Below, in pieces: positions 32,009 through 44,563 of a stretch of DNA of 64,000 nucleotides. The translations under genes were made by a program, and so were the position numbers. How positions within the stretch are numbered: position 1 is the stretch's first letter; every line of letters begins with the position of its first letter. Source of the DNA: Chenopodium formosanum (taxonomy: Eukaryota > Streptophyta > Magnoliopsida > Caryophyllales > Amaranthaceae); contig CM044877.1 in NCBI GenBank assembly GCA_024500155.1, forward strand, positions 27,595,501-27,659,500. Direction: 5' to 3'. Below the pieces are notes generated by a model, which saw only the letters and a list, made by a program, of their open reading frames with translations, did no database searches and was not told the origin of the DNA.

Positions 32009-34640
32009 TGTAGACACCTAAAAATGTCTCCCCAAAACCAAACCCGATGATGAACAACCTTTCACCGCCATTATTGGTCGGGTTGAGTATTTAATCTTGG
32101 AGTGCTTAAATCCATATTTTCATTTCATAAAGCAACTCAATTCCTAGCCAATTTGCCCAAACCATAACTTATTTTCCTGTTTCCGTGCCTTTAAACCAAA
32201 AATAATTCATTTAGTGTCCTTTAAAATCATTCATTTCGTGTCCTTTTTATAAAAATGATTATTGCAGTTTACTTTGGTTCATATTATGGGTCCAATAATT
32301 GAATATTTGGTTGGGGATTGAAAAGAACTTTCCAACGATATATTATAAGCCCAAATCCGAGTTACAACAAATAAGTTATGACAAAAATATTAAACTGAGC
32401 CCAAACCGAACCTAAGCCCACCTTCCCTACAACCCAATGATCATGTGGAAGGTCCAAATTATTTAATCCCATTCCTGAACCAACTAGGATTAATTGGAAG
32501 CTTCTATAAGTTTCTAAAAGATCTTAATCATCCTTTTTGAAAAGATGAGATTAAAGAGTTTGAAATTGAATAAAACTTTTCTTTTTGAAAATCCTATTTC
32601 TATCCGAATTGAAAGACGTTGAAAGATAGTCATATATGATTTTTGTGCCTCATATTTTTTATCCTAATTTTATATGGTTGGATGAACCTTGAAATTATCT
32701 TTCCAATGATATATTATAATATCAATTCTGAGCTATAACGGAAAAGATTAAAATAAAATATCAAACTCTATCCAAAACTGACACTGTCTCACTATTTTCT
32801 CCATATCTTTTATTCTATAAAATATTTTAATCTGATTCTAATGGTTTTGGAAAGTAGAATTCAAGAGATTTCCAACAAAATCTTATTTATCATATTTCGA
32901 TTTCTTGATCAAAAGATATGATAAAAACCAAAACCGCAAAACTTCAATCAATCGAGTTTTATTCCTCTTTAATTAAGATCTTATCTTGTTTTTTCTACCC
33001 TTCTTTTTTCTCTGTAAATAGAGGTCTTATATTCCCTTTTTCAATCGTCAACAAGCTTGATCACAAAATAATTCTCTTCTCCCTCTTTAGCCTAAATACT
33101 AGCCACCTTATTCTTTCAAAATACATCTCCTAAGCACTCCAAGGACTCCATACTTGACCTGAGGTTCCGTCCTTAAACCAAGGCGTTAAAGGTATAAATA
33201 ATTAAGGGTTTGGACCAAATAAACTCTAATTTTTATTTAATTTAATTTTCATTTGATTTATATTTTTATTGAAGTCACTAACAGTTTATTCATGATGTAG
33301 CAATTTAAGGAATCGCGGAAAGTGAGTAATCAATCACTTAATTACTCTTATTATTTTATATTTCTAGTATCATGATTAGAGTTATTATTATTATTATTTG
33401 ATTTGACTAATGATATTATAGTTAAATTGCTTCCAATATTAATGTTAATTCTATTATTGTTATTATTGATCACCATATTGCATGTTTAAAGGGAATATGC
33501 TGTAATTGAAAATCACGCCTAATAAGATAATTTGGACGACCGATTTAGGTTTCTTTTTAATCTTGTTGATTAGTTAGAGTGATCACTAATATTTTAGAAT
33601 TATATGTTGCATTAATATTCGGAAATTTTGACTTTTACCACCAAAAAAATTGGACAAATTGTTTTTTACCACCTACTAATTTAAAAGTTGTATTTTACCA
33701 CCAAATAAAACTCAAAAAATTGTTTTTTACCACCTACCGTTTAGAAAACCGTTAAATCTAACGGAATTTTTTAAATTCTTTGATTTTCGTGCCCAAAATA
33801 TGTTCTTCATAGGTTTAGGGGGGCATTTTGGCCCTACGGGTCCATTTTGAGGTCAAAATTGATAAAAAAATGATCGAAAATACCTCGCTTTGCGTGTTTA
33901 AAAATACATCGAATTGCGTGAACACGCAAAACGAGGTATTTCCGATAATTTTTTATCAATTTTGACCTCAAATTGGACCCATAGGGCCAAAATGCCCCCC
34001 TAAACCTATAAAAAACACATTTTGGGCACGAAAATTGAAGAATGTTTTTTAACACTGTTAGATTTAACGGTTTTCTTAACGGTAGGTGGTGAACAACAAT
34101 TTTTAGAACATTATTTGGTGGTAAAATAAACTTTTAAAATAGTAGGTGGTAAAAAACAATTTGTCCAAATTTTTGGTGGTAAAAGTCAAAATTTCCTTAA
34201 TATTCAACCAATTTTGCTTAATAATAGTTTGGAGCAAATTAAATCTCAGTTTCTATGCCTTTGATATCGCAGGAATCACTTTTCACTATAAGAATCGAGT
34301 AGAGGCCAATACGGGCGAATGTGACTCCATGACTCACTTCGTACCATCATCCCCAATCCTCCTTTCGTGGTTCGAAACCATATGGAGTTAGTAATCTCAT
34401 GGATTATGAATGGGGTGTAACCTTCACGGGTCAATTGTTGTTGCCTTCGTTGTCCCTTATTCGTGGTTGCCTTAAATGATCCGTGAACGGTTTACAAGTT
34501 CCTTAAAAACTTGTTGGCGGCTCCCTGTTTTCCTTGTCCCTAATCGTATACGTCAATTCCCACTTCCTAAGTGTGCCAAGCATATTCACACATGTTTTAA
34601 TGTAGGCGCACTTCGAACAACGCCTACAAGGCCCAGTTAA
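32009..34640 (+). repeat. Tat LTR, family II (minimal extent, with MITE inside)
   Basis: Starts TGTAGACACC after the polypurine tract. The part from about 33290 to 34631 matches, in reverse orientation, 48387-49106 (shared GCGGAAAGTGAGTA, TTTAAAGGGAATATG, GTAGAGGCCAATACGGGCGAA, GGTTTACAAGTTCC, AACGCCTACA). CTGTAAATAGAGG near 33013 may be its TATA region. The true 3' end lies somewhere before gag at 36585 and I could not fix it. The MITE at 33621-34196 interrupts it. Confidence 0.6.
33621..34196. mobile_element. Mutator-like fold-back MITE, 576 bp, 9-bp TSD
   Basis: The ends GGAAATTTTGACTTTTACC and its complement form terminal inverted repeats that run on for about 70 bp with ACCACC-rich sequence. 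A central inverted repeat (GAGGTATTT, ATCAATTTTGACCTCAA) makes nearly the whole element palindromic. The 9-bp duplication TTAATATTC flanks it (33612-33620 and 34197-34205), the length typical of Mutator-like elements. The unoccupied site is present at about 25537 and, reversed, at about 48815. No coding capacity. Confidence 0.9.
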
Positions 34641-35527
34641 ATATTTTAACCAGAACTTCCTCATTATTCATCGGAATTGGGCTTATAATATATCGTTGGA
34701 AAGCACTTTTTGAGCCCCATCCAACTACACCATTATTTTACCCTTGTTATGGACCAAAACAAATTGGATTGGCTATTTTCATAAAATAGAGCAGGTTTTC
34801 GAAAACAGAAAGAAAGATTTTTTTATAAAAACTGACCGCAACATTAGACTTTCCACACTTTCACATTGTTCGATTATGATTCGACGCGAAAGGTATTACC
34901 CTCTGGGGATTCACGCTTCTTCTACCCAATCGAACGCTCCGTGCAACGAAGGGTACATCCAAGTTTGTGAATTCACCAAACCATGGAAGCAAGTTTAACT
35001 TGCGGGGTCCCATCCATACTCGCCAACCCTTCCAAAGGTAAGGCTTCCGCGCGATGCATCAGGACTCATAACCATGGACCCTCTTTTGACTACCCTAATC
35101 CTTGAACTTTAGAGAATTAAAGCCATGGTTATTTAGGTTGCAAAGTCATTGCATTTTATTGTGACTACTTGTGCATTTTTGCTTATGCCTAACCTATGTG
35201 GGATTAAGCTAACCATTTGTTTGACTTGTGATTAATAATAAGTTTAAATAAACTGATTAATGACTAAAGGACTTTGCTTAATTAATTAATTAATTAATAT
35301 GAGTAATTAAAGTAAAATAATATTCGACTAAACATGACTTAGCAGGACTATAGGCTCATCCTTTGATTAGAACACTGGAAACAATTTCAAACTGACGTTT
35401 CAATGTTGACGCGGAAGTTTGGCTTGTGACGCGACACAATAGTGATATCGCACCTAGATGGCTCTGCCGCGACACGACAATACCATTGGTCACGCGATGG
35501 TTTAGTTTCTTGCTCAGGTTTTCGCGT
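34641..35527 (+). other. Non-coding DNA, LTR or leader of element D
   Basis: No gene. Contains AATT repeats at 35279-35300 and a CG-rich patch at 35400-35500 with GACGCGACACAA and GCCGCGACACGAC, similar in style to the CG-rich modules of the other Tat LTRs. Probably still LTR or 5' leader, but the boundary is not visible. Confidence 0.4.
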
Positions 35528-36094
35528 TAGGCTTGGAAATGGGGCAGGGCGGATGTTGGCCTTCCCATCCCTATCCCTACCTAAAATTTTCATCCCCATC
35601 CCCATCTCCATCCCTGCGGCGGGGTCCAAAATTCATCCCCATCCTGTCCCAACGGGTACAATTCAAAAACCATCCCCGCCCATCCCCCATTTGAATATCC
35701 ATCTCCACTAAGTCCCCACCTAAGACCTGACTAATCCCCACCTCCTAATACAGAATCCAACATAATTAATATATATTACAAAAAAATTGTTACTTTTAGT
35801 TATAATATTAATGTACTACAAATTATTATATCTACTATTTTAAATAATTTTTTATAAAGTAGTATAAAAGTATTTAATTTTGATTTTAAAAATATATAGA
35901 TGTGGATGTGAAGTGGGGATGAAGCGGGTATGAAATGGGGCAGGTGGAGCGGGGCGGGGATGGGGCGGGTACAATGTAATATCCACCCCCTCCCCATCAC
36001 CCATGGCGGGTATGATTTTTATCCCCATCCCCGCCCCGCCACCTACCAAACCAAGAGCGGGTTTCCTACTTGACCCGCCCCACTGACATCCCTA
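35528..36094. mobile_element. hAT-like MITE, 567 bp
   Basis: The left end TAGGCTTGGAAATGGGGC and right end, read in complement TAGGGATGTCAGTGGGGC, are imperfect inverted repeats followed by G/C-rich GGGGCGGGGATGGGG-type sequence; the middle is AT-rich. The flanks TTTCGCGT (35520-35527) and CTTTGCGT (36095-36102) agree at six of eight positions, fitting an old 8-bp hAT duplication. No transposase. Confidence 0.7.
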
Positions 36095-36221
36095 CTTTGC
36101 GTCGGTAATTGATTAATTAATAACCGAAGTCAAAATTTGGTCTTTAATTGAGTCTTGTCACATAGTCCCATGGTCTTACACAAGTTTTAAGCATTCCACT
36201 CTCACTCACTAATAGCAAACA

Positions 36222-36262
<41 letters not shown>

Positions 36263-36584
36263 TCACCATGAGCATGACTAAGTGTTTTGTGTGCGCGTGT
36301 TTCCCGCCATTCTTTTCAGGGGGGTAAGTCGGATATTATCCTCCCAACATAAAAATGTTGTTTGAACCATAACTTGATTACCATACTTGATTCCCAAAAC
36401 ATGCACCCATTTATTGCTTTTTTGTCTTTTAAAAGTCAAAGTCAATTGGAGTCAAGTCATTAAGTCAATGGTTTAACATTACAGCACTTTGTCGAGAAGA
36501 GAAGGGCAATTAATCAAGGACAACACTTTCATTCAAGTTTTACTCTTTGATAAACCCATCCGACACAGGGAAAAGTTCGTAATA
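36095..36584 (+). other. Leader before gag of element D
   Basis: No gene. Holds the TA microsatellite at 36226-36259 and GGGGGGTAAGTCGG near 36319. No primer binding site was recognised. Confidence 0.4.
36226..36259. repeat. (TA)n microsatellite
   Basis: About 17 uninterrupted TA dinucleotides. Confidence 0.95.
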
Positions 36585-37693
36585 ATGGCTACCCAATAGG
36601 AATTTGATGAGATGAGGCAAAACATCAATAGTTTGACTTAGATGATGAAGACTCTTGCTCTTCAAGTCAATGATCCTAGCAAGCAACTACAACTTGAGCG
36701 CATGGAAGAGAGCCTTAACAAAATTTCCAACGATTATAAGTTTCATGGAATTAGCTCGCAAGGGGTCTTAGTGGACAAGGAACTTCTTCTGTAGAAGTTC
36801 AATGCCAACGACATCCATAAGTTAAAACCAACTGATAACCTTTACTTTCATTTAAGAGCTTTCGAAACTATAATGAACATTAAGGCAATTGATAAGAAGG
36901 GCTTCCCCTCATTGTTCTCACAATCTATTGAAACTGTTTGTCAACAATGGTTTTTCTCCCTAGACAAGGGGAAGATTTCTTCTTGGGAAACTATTACAAA
37001 CGCTTTCATTGATGGGTACAAGTACAACATCCCAGTTGAAACTAACCATAGGGGACTCGAGATGTTGAAACAGAAGGAAAGCGAAGGATTTATCTCATTC
37101 TTCAACAAGTAGAGGGAAAATGCTGCTAAGATGGTCGAGGTCCCTACTGAAAGGGAGTCTGTAAGGATTTTCATCAAGAACCTCCACGAAAAGTATTCAA
37201 AACACCTGAAATACCAAAACAACTTGAATACTTTCAAGGCTATCTACAACATAGGTATTGATATTGAGGATGACCATGCAAAACAAAAAGCTGCTAACAA
37301 CAACAGTGGCTAGAAAGGAAAGAATAAAAACAATCCTTCTTCTTCCAAAACCACCCACTTGAATAACGTTAGCATCTTTAACTTGAATGAGGTCATTGCC
37401 AAGAACAATCAAGGGAAAAAGAAGCCATTGTGGAGAAATTTCACACCTATTGGCATGAGTTATGATAGACATCCGACCGCCTCCATGCTAAAGGACTTAT
37501 AACTCCTATTGGACCATTTGGGGATCCACTAGTCGGAAGGAGGACGATTAATTGGAACCCCAATGCACACTACAAGTATCACCAAGGCAAGGGCCATCTT
37601 ACTGAAAAATTGTTAGAAGTTGAAAGAAGCCATTTAGGATTTGATTGACAACAACAAGCTTCCATTGCCTCTTGCTAGCAAGAAGCCAAGTAT
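36585..37693 (+). pseudogene. Tat element D gag, first part (broken)
   Basis: Starts at the ATG at 36585. In-frame stops occur after MATQ (TAG), after INSLT, after KELLL, near 37110 (FFNK*) and near 37312. Recognisable Retrotrans_gag motifs: KLKPTDNLYFHLRAF, QQWFFSLDKGKISSW, ITNAFIDGYKYNI and MLKQKESEGFISFFNK. The C-terminal part (RNFTPIGMSY, YKYHQGKGHLTE) is frame-shifted. The reading is cut at 37693 by CACTA element 2 and resumes at 46192; the TAT at 37691-37693 is the left target duplication. Older than the CACTA insertion. Confidence 0.75.
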
Positions 37694-37719
37694 CACTACT
37701 AGAATTTCTGTGTTCTAGG

Positions 37720-38035
37720 GACGCTTTTTATGCCTGTTTTCGACGCCAAAAAGCGTCGAATTTTTTTTTTCTCAACGCTTCAAAAAAGCGTCAAAAAAAG
37801 CTGAGTCGAGAAATTTGTTAGACATTAAAAAGCGTCGCAATTATCGACGCTTTTTACTGTCCCGAAATGTATACTAAGCGTCGCAACTCTCATAGTTCGC
37901 GCACTTTCTCAAATTTGGCGACGCTTTTACTTGTTTATATTCTTACAATTGGCGATGCTTTTTTTATGTCCAGAGTTTCATACCTTTAATGTTTTTTATT
38001 TTAGTGACGCTTTTTTCTGTCTATATTTTCAAAGT
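37720..38035. repeat. Left subterminal repeats of CACTA element 2
   Basis: About eight to ten copies of a core close to AAAAGCGTCG in both orientations (CGACGCCAAAAAGCGTCG is itself palindromic), becoming degenerate (GGCGATGC, AGTGACGC) away from the end. Confidence 0.85.
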
Positions 38036-39509
38036 TGAGGACACAATTTCTTGTCCTTTTTCTTTAAAAATATTTTTACAATAACTTTTCCCAAAAATAT
38101 ATAAAATTTCAGTCACTGAACCTATTACTAACTAGTATACTTGTATTAACTAAAAAATTAAATGTACAACAATATTATGCCAAAAAAGTTTTTATTGCAT
38201 ATAAATATAATAGTACATGTACAATATGTCATAGTAATTAGTTTTCTATTACAATCGATGTAATTACAAATAAAAGTTCATTCTTGACTAATTGTATCAG
38301 CTGAAATTTTGAATCATATATAATTAAAATATTTAAATAGCTTTAAAATGTATTTCTTCCATCCTTGTAATCTTGTGTCGTAGTTGTCAGCCTTTTTCTA
38401 CCATTTCTCAGTATTCATACAAGCAATGGATGCCATAAAATCACTTAACCCTGCACCACAGTTCAACATTTACAACAAGATATCAGCAAAAGAATCTAAT
38501 TACAATAATCGACCAAAACTAATAACATTAGGGAGCCATATACCAAAAAAAAAAAAAATCATTTAATCAAACCAATATCACAACAAACTTTCAAAGCTAA
38601 TTACATAGTTGATAGCTTACCAAAAGTATCAGGGTATTCATACTTTGAAGAAAACATATCATTTGCTAATATTATCAAATTCTTAAGTTTTTAATTCTGC
38701 AAGAAATTTTAACTACAGGGCAATATGCAGAGCATTAATAGAAAAAGAGAGGATGGTGAAGTACTTTTTTTCTTCTTGGTTGTTCCCGTTACATGTCTAG
38801 TATTTATTTTGAGCACAGCCTGCAAGATAATAGAGAAGTACAATGATAATGAAAATGACTAACAAGTGGTAGAATATGTTAAGGAGATTGACTAACAAGT
38901 GACTTCTACAAGAATTTTAACATGTCTTTGCCTTTAGAGTTGCTGCCTCTCTTAAACAAGAATGTAAATGAGAAATCAGTGTTTAAAAACAACTATTATG
39001 TTCTAAAATTTATGTAGCATATGCATTATACATGTTGTACACACTTAGTTAAGGTTTCATAAAATTTTAATCAACTACCCGACAACGAATCTCATGAGTA
39101 TGGCCTTATACTGGGATATATATTTCAAAAGGAGATAGTTTTTACACCAAGATGACTCTATAGCCTCAAAATATGACATAGACTTGAGTCATTACCTGCA
39201 TACTTGTCAACTTGTCATGCAAGCTCAAGCATATAATACCAAACTTGTATATCCCATATCTAAGTTTTAATATCTCACAAACGTCACCAACATTAGAATC
39301 TACAGGTATCTAGGCCCTAATTTTAATTATATTATTGACCTATCAACCATGTATACTAGAAGAAAATATTAAAGGTTAAGAAATCGGCACAAATCCTTAA
39401 TAAAAAAAATTATGTCATCTTAATGTAAGGAGAGGAGCAATACCCAGGTAATTTTATCTTTCAAGAAAAATTAAAGATCCCAGAAACAAATAGTCCAATA
39501 GGGAAAAAT

Positions 39510-39512
<3 letters not shown>

Positions 39513-39553
<41 letters not shown>
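39513..39553. repeat. (GA)n microsatellite
   Basis: About 20 uninterrupted AG dinucleotides within the left non-coding part of CACTA element 2. Confidence 0.95.
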
Positions 39554-39559
<6 letters not shown>

Positions 39560-39958
39560 AGAAGAGGCTAAAACAGGAATGCTAACATATATTTTATGTG
39601 AAATTTGAAAATATATATTCAGCTAGAAATCTTAACTTATTTGGATGTAAATTGTATATTGTATATAGCCTTTAATAACTGTATTATATCCTTTGTCACA
39701 AAATAAAAAAAAAAAAATTGTGTTATTTTTACCAAGTAATATGATCAAAGCTAGTTAAGAATTCAGAATATTGACAGGTCTCGGGTTGTACACAAGAAGC
39801 TAATGAAAACTTATAAAAATTCGAAAGCTCATTGGTTTTTTTTCTTCAACATTTAATGATTGATTAGTTCAAGGAAATAAACATACAAAGAGAATTCAAA
39901 TAAAGCTAAAATGTATGCCCATTAATCGCCACATTTATACCCCATTTGTTCTATTATA

Positions 39959-39962
<4 letters not shown>

Positions 39963-40000
<38 letters not shown>

Positions 40001-43000
40001 ACAAAGGATACAAACAGATTACATATTAATATTAAAGAAAATAAAATTAACCGACGCTTCCCCAGCTATTTGATGAGCTCGATGCACGCGTTGACGATCT
40101 GCCTTGTGAATGCAGCAAAATTGAAAGGTAGAGCCAATAAGTTTAATCTTCCGAATGAGCCAAAGGTAAGCGATGTTATCATGACCCTCCCCCCTAAGAA
40201 GGGAGACAAGATTATAGGAATCTGTAAAAACTGTTAGCGAACGAATCCCGCAATCAAAAGCCCATTGTAACCCATACATGCATGCTAAGGCCTCCGCGTG
40301 TAAAGCTGAATTGCAAATCCCGAAGTTACTGCCACCAATGATCCGATCATCCAACGGGTCTGCATTATCCACACACCATCCCATTCTAGCTTGTTGAGAA
40401 TCATTGAACCAGGATCCGTCAATTTGGAGAGAAAGTAGAGGCGGTCCTTGGATGCCTAGTCCAAGCTGAGCTGTGTAGAACCCAGGCGGAAAAGAGGCAT
40501 CCGCAACATATCCTGTAACGGAGGATGTGGTCGTAGAAGCCTCCGTACTGACAAACAGTATGTGCGCCTCCATAACCTGCGCTAACTGAGAATCAAACGT
40601 CTGGGAAGTAGTAGAAACCTTAAAGATTCTGGAATTTCGACATAACCATAGCGTCCAAAGGGTACCGACGAAGCTACCCAAGCGCGTACCCGAAGGACCA
40701 TCCTGACTAGTAAAAAGTCGGATATACTCTTGGATCCAATTTGAGAGAGAAAGGGTTCCATTAAATTCTGAACGGATGCCAAGGCAACCACCCCTCCATG
40801 CTATTCGTGCATTATAGCACATTCTGAAGAGATGTTGTAAATCCTCCGGTTCAGATGTGCATAGATCGCACGACACATCTTGAATCGAAACACCTCTACG
40901 ATCAAGTTCCACCTTAACTGCAAGCGCACAATGAAGCAGTTTCCATAAAAATAACTTCCATTTTGGTTGTAATCGGAGCGACCAAAGAACTTTCCAAAAG
41001 GACCCAATACCATCAGATGTAGAAGTCGGAGAGTGTAGTTGTTGTATCATTGCGTAACCTGTTTTAACCGAGTACCTCCCCGACGGGGTTCTGGACCAAT
41101 AACGAAAATCTTCCTGAGTCGTATCAGGCCCCTCCATAGCTAAGATTGTGGAAGCATCCGAAGGGGTAAACCAATCAGTAACTTTAGCAGCATCCCAGAC
41201 CAAGGTATGAGGGTGAATGAAAAAACTGACCGTAAGATCTGTAGTATTTTGTAAAGGTATCCCGGGTTTAAACTCTGGAATACTACCATTGACCCAACTA
41301 GCCGAACCAGCAAGAGTCGATCGACCGTTCCCAATTTTCCAATGGCAACCCTGTCGTAAAAGAGAGTCTGCTTTAAGTAACCCTCGAAGGCCATACGAAT
41401 GACGACCAGAGAACCTCGGGCGACTCAAAGAATTGTTGGAAAGGAAGGTTGTGCGGGCCCCAAAAACTTTAGACACTAGCAACTGGGGATTAGTGAAGAG
41501 TCGCCAAACCTGTTTCATAAGCATCGCTTTATTTAAGGATGACAAGCAGCGAATGCCCAACCCTCCCAAGCCACGGGGAAGGTGCATGGTATCCTTATTC
41601 ACCCAGTGCATTCCTTTAGTATCAGAATGCGCCCAAAAGAAGCGCGCTAGTATCGAATCAATTTTCCCCGTAACTGAGACCGGTAACTCATAGCAAGCAA
41701 GAAGATGGGAAGCCATAGCTACAAGAATTGAGTTAATAAAAATTAACTTCTGTGGTTGAGACAGCCAGATAATATTGAAACAATATATTCTTCGGATTAT
41801 TTTGTCGACAAGGAATTGGAAGTGGTCCTTTTTTTTCCCGACGAAATCAATAGGGGCCCCCAGATGATGATCGAACGCTTGAACATGCTTCATTTGGAAC
41901 AACGATTTGAAACTAGCCTGATTAACTGTACTAATATTGGGGCTAAACTTGATTAAGGATTTTGACAAATTTAGCTCTTCACCTGATACCTTGGTAAACC
42001 GCTTAATAATCTTCATTATATTAGTGCAGGAGTCCGAAGATGCCCGAAAAAAGATAATTGCGTCATCCGCAAAGAATAAATGTGAAATAGAAGGGCTCGT
42101 CCTGGATAACTTAATTCCCTGAAATAACTTCAAATCCTGACCAAGATGCAACATCCGCGAAAAAATATCCATGCAAAAAAGGAAGAGGTACGGTGAGAGA
42201 GGGTCACCTTGGCGGAGACCACACTGCGGTTTGAAGGGTTCCGAAGTCGTTCCATTGAATAGGGATTTGTAAGAGACCGTGGATAAACATTGTTGTATCA
42301 TCTGCAACCAACGAGCTGGGAAACCATAGGCCTTTAGGACCTGTAAGAGAAAGCTCCAATGCACTCGATTGTAAGCTTTGCTCATATCCATTTTGATTGC
42401 GGCGAGCCAATTAGAACCAGATTTAGAAATGTTAATTTTCTCCATTAACTCGTGACTCAACATAATGTTATCCGTCATAACTCTACCTTGAACAAAGGCA
42501 TGTTGAGAATCTGAAATAAGAAGAGGAAGATACTGCCGCAGTCTAGCAACCAGGCACTTCGAAGCACATTTGTAAACTGTATTACAAAGGCTGATAGGAT
42601 GCAAATGAGTAATCTTCGTAGGAGTGCCAATTTTCGGTATCATTACCAGGAGACATTGATTCCATTCTTTCAAAAGGAACCCTGTTTGAAAGAAACTCTA
42701 GATGGCAGTGATTACCGAATCTCCAACAACATCCCAGTGCGTTTTGAAGAACTCCGCCGTGATCCCATCCGGGCCTGGAGATTTACAGTTACCCAATGCA
42801 AACATGCTATCCCTAATTTCCTTTGCCGAGAAAACTCTGTTCAAGTTATTAATTTGAGATGAAGTGAACTGCAGTAGATCCAGTTCCCGCAGAACAATGT
42901 CAATTTCCGGATCATAGGAAGGCCTGACATCACTCTTAAAGGTCTGCTTAAGTGAGGCTACAACAATACCTTGGACGTCCTCCTTACCATGTTGAAGCAC

Positions 43001-43589
43001 CCCTTGATCATCAATTAAGGACATAATTTCATTCTTCTTCTGTCGGCTTTTAACTTTGGAGAACAAAATTTTTGAGGGGCAATCCCCTTGTAGTATCCAA
43101 TTTTTCTTACATCGCTGTCTCCAGAATTGCAGCTGTAGTAAAATATTGTCCTTAGTAGAGACCATTTTAGACATATACTGAACCGCATCAGGAATAGAGT
43201 GAATTGACTTTCCTTGAGTGGAAAGGTCCTGTGAAAAATTTTTCCAATCCACTCCCCAAAATTTTTTGTTGTTAAGACACCACTTTTGAATTAGGGTCTT
43301 AACAAGTTCCAAATTTTTTGAGAGGGTAAACATTGGGGAGCCAGTTGAATGCCTTGCCCATGTTTGAAGAACAAAGTCTTGTACTTGCGTATAGTTAAGG
43401 CACCAATTGTCCAGTTGATAAGGACGAGTTGACCTGTGTTGTAAAGACGAGTCGTCAAATACTATAGCAGCGTGATCTGAAACTAGGATCGGCTGATTGA
43501 GTAAACGACTATCTGGATAGTTCTGGAACCAATCCGAGGTCATATAGGAGCGATCGAGCCGTTGTAGAATAAGTTCATGCGCTTCCCGA
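39963..43589 (-). mobile_element. L1-type LINE, 5'-truncated, 14-bp TSD
   Basis: On the minus strand, ORF2 is followed after only about 20 nt by a poly-A tail, seen as about 36 T at 39963-39999. The duplication TTCTATTATATACT lies at 39949-39962 and 43590-43603, bracketing the element exactly. The 5' end is truncated inside the endonuclease domain (reading begins EAHELILQRLDRSYM). The clean duplication and long poly-A suggest a fairly recent insertion. The target is non-coding DNA of CACTA element 2. Confidence 0.95.
40019..43589 (-). pseudogene. LINE ORF2: endonuclease tail, RT, zf-RVT, RNase H (one stop)
   Basis: One continuous minus-strand frame of about 1190 codons with a single TAG (42698-42700, probably from CAG). 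In order: endonuclease tail (SDHAAIVF), linker with SKILFSKVKSRQKK, GNCKSPGPDGITAEFFKTHW, RT with AFVQGR, KMDMSKAYNRVHW, GLRQGDPLSPYLF and the catalytic FADDAIIF, then the zinc-binding CDLC...HLFRMC (zf-RVT), and a C-terminal RNase H with IDGSW, LHAEALA and VFTDS. A C-terminal RNase H is known in plant L1 elements. The stop codon lies about 20 nt from the poly-A. The RT and RNase H catalytic residues look intact; loss of activity comes from 5' truncation and the nonsense codon. Confidence 0.92.
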
Positions 43590-43603
43590 TTCTATTATAT
43601 ACT

Positions 43604-44528
43604 ACTCTACCCAATTATGTGAAATGGTATAGTATTCGAAGTCCGGCTTAATATTAGAAAGAGATGGTGCCAACTTTAACATAATTTAACAAGGGATATA
43701 ATAAAATATGTACTAGTAATTAAAATTAATTCCCTTAATTCAATAACTTCTGAGGGCAATATTAAGTGTGATTAGAAACCCAAAGTATTGTTGTTCATTC
43801 TTCTAAAATGAACAAATATAGAAGGATAAAACAAATACCTCTCACGCTTTAATGTCTATCGATGACAAGCTTGCAACAAGAGTTAACAATTTTTGATAAA
43901 CCTTTAAAAAGAAGACAAAAATCGCACAGCTCAATAGAAAACGGTAGTTAAAATATAAAAGATATCACTAGCTTTGGAACAACCATAGGGGCACATAGCA
44001 CTTAACCCCTCTTACATGGAAAATCAATTCAAGGCATAATATTTGTCGAATTTTCTTACTTAAGCATGTCATATGTACATATAATGGATTAGTAGACATC
44101 CACTAACTCTTTTTTCCAGTTATTACTACTCCGTAATTACTAATAAGTTCAATAAGCTATGTAGCAATAGCAAAACCATTACACTTATTTAATTGATTTA
44201 GAGAAATAGCTCTATGTATAAAGTTCCCAAAAAATAGTCCTCTTAGCCCAATTGCCAATGAAATACCTTTTGAAGATTCAAGAGCCTTCATAGTACTATA
44301 TCAAAGTTGCAATATGGTTTTTGGACTAGTTTATAGTCATGTAGTGTCTTCCTAATTGGAATTTGGAACATTTCATAAAAACAAAAGAAGGAAATGAGAG
44401 TCCATTTTAGGAAACAATACTGATTTTGATTCTGTTTAAAGCTCGATAAAGATTCAAATACAAATACAACTAGCAACAACATTGCAATTAAATTTTTAGC
44501 AACAAACTAAATAAGGCTTAGCTCCTAC

Positions 44529-44563
<35 letters not shown>

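Noticed and set aside
35387..36049. ORFs on both strands around 35.4-36.0 kb
   Set aside because: Lie across the GC-rich arms of the hAT-like MITE; no motif and unequal composition.
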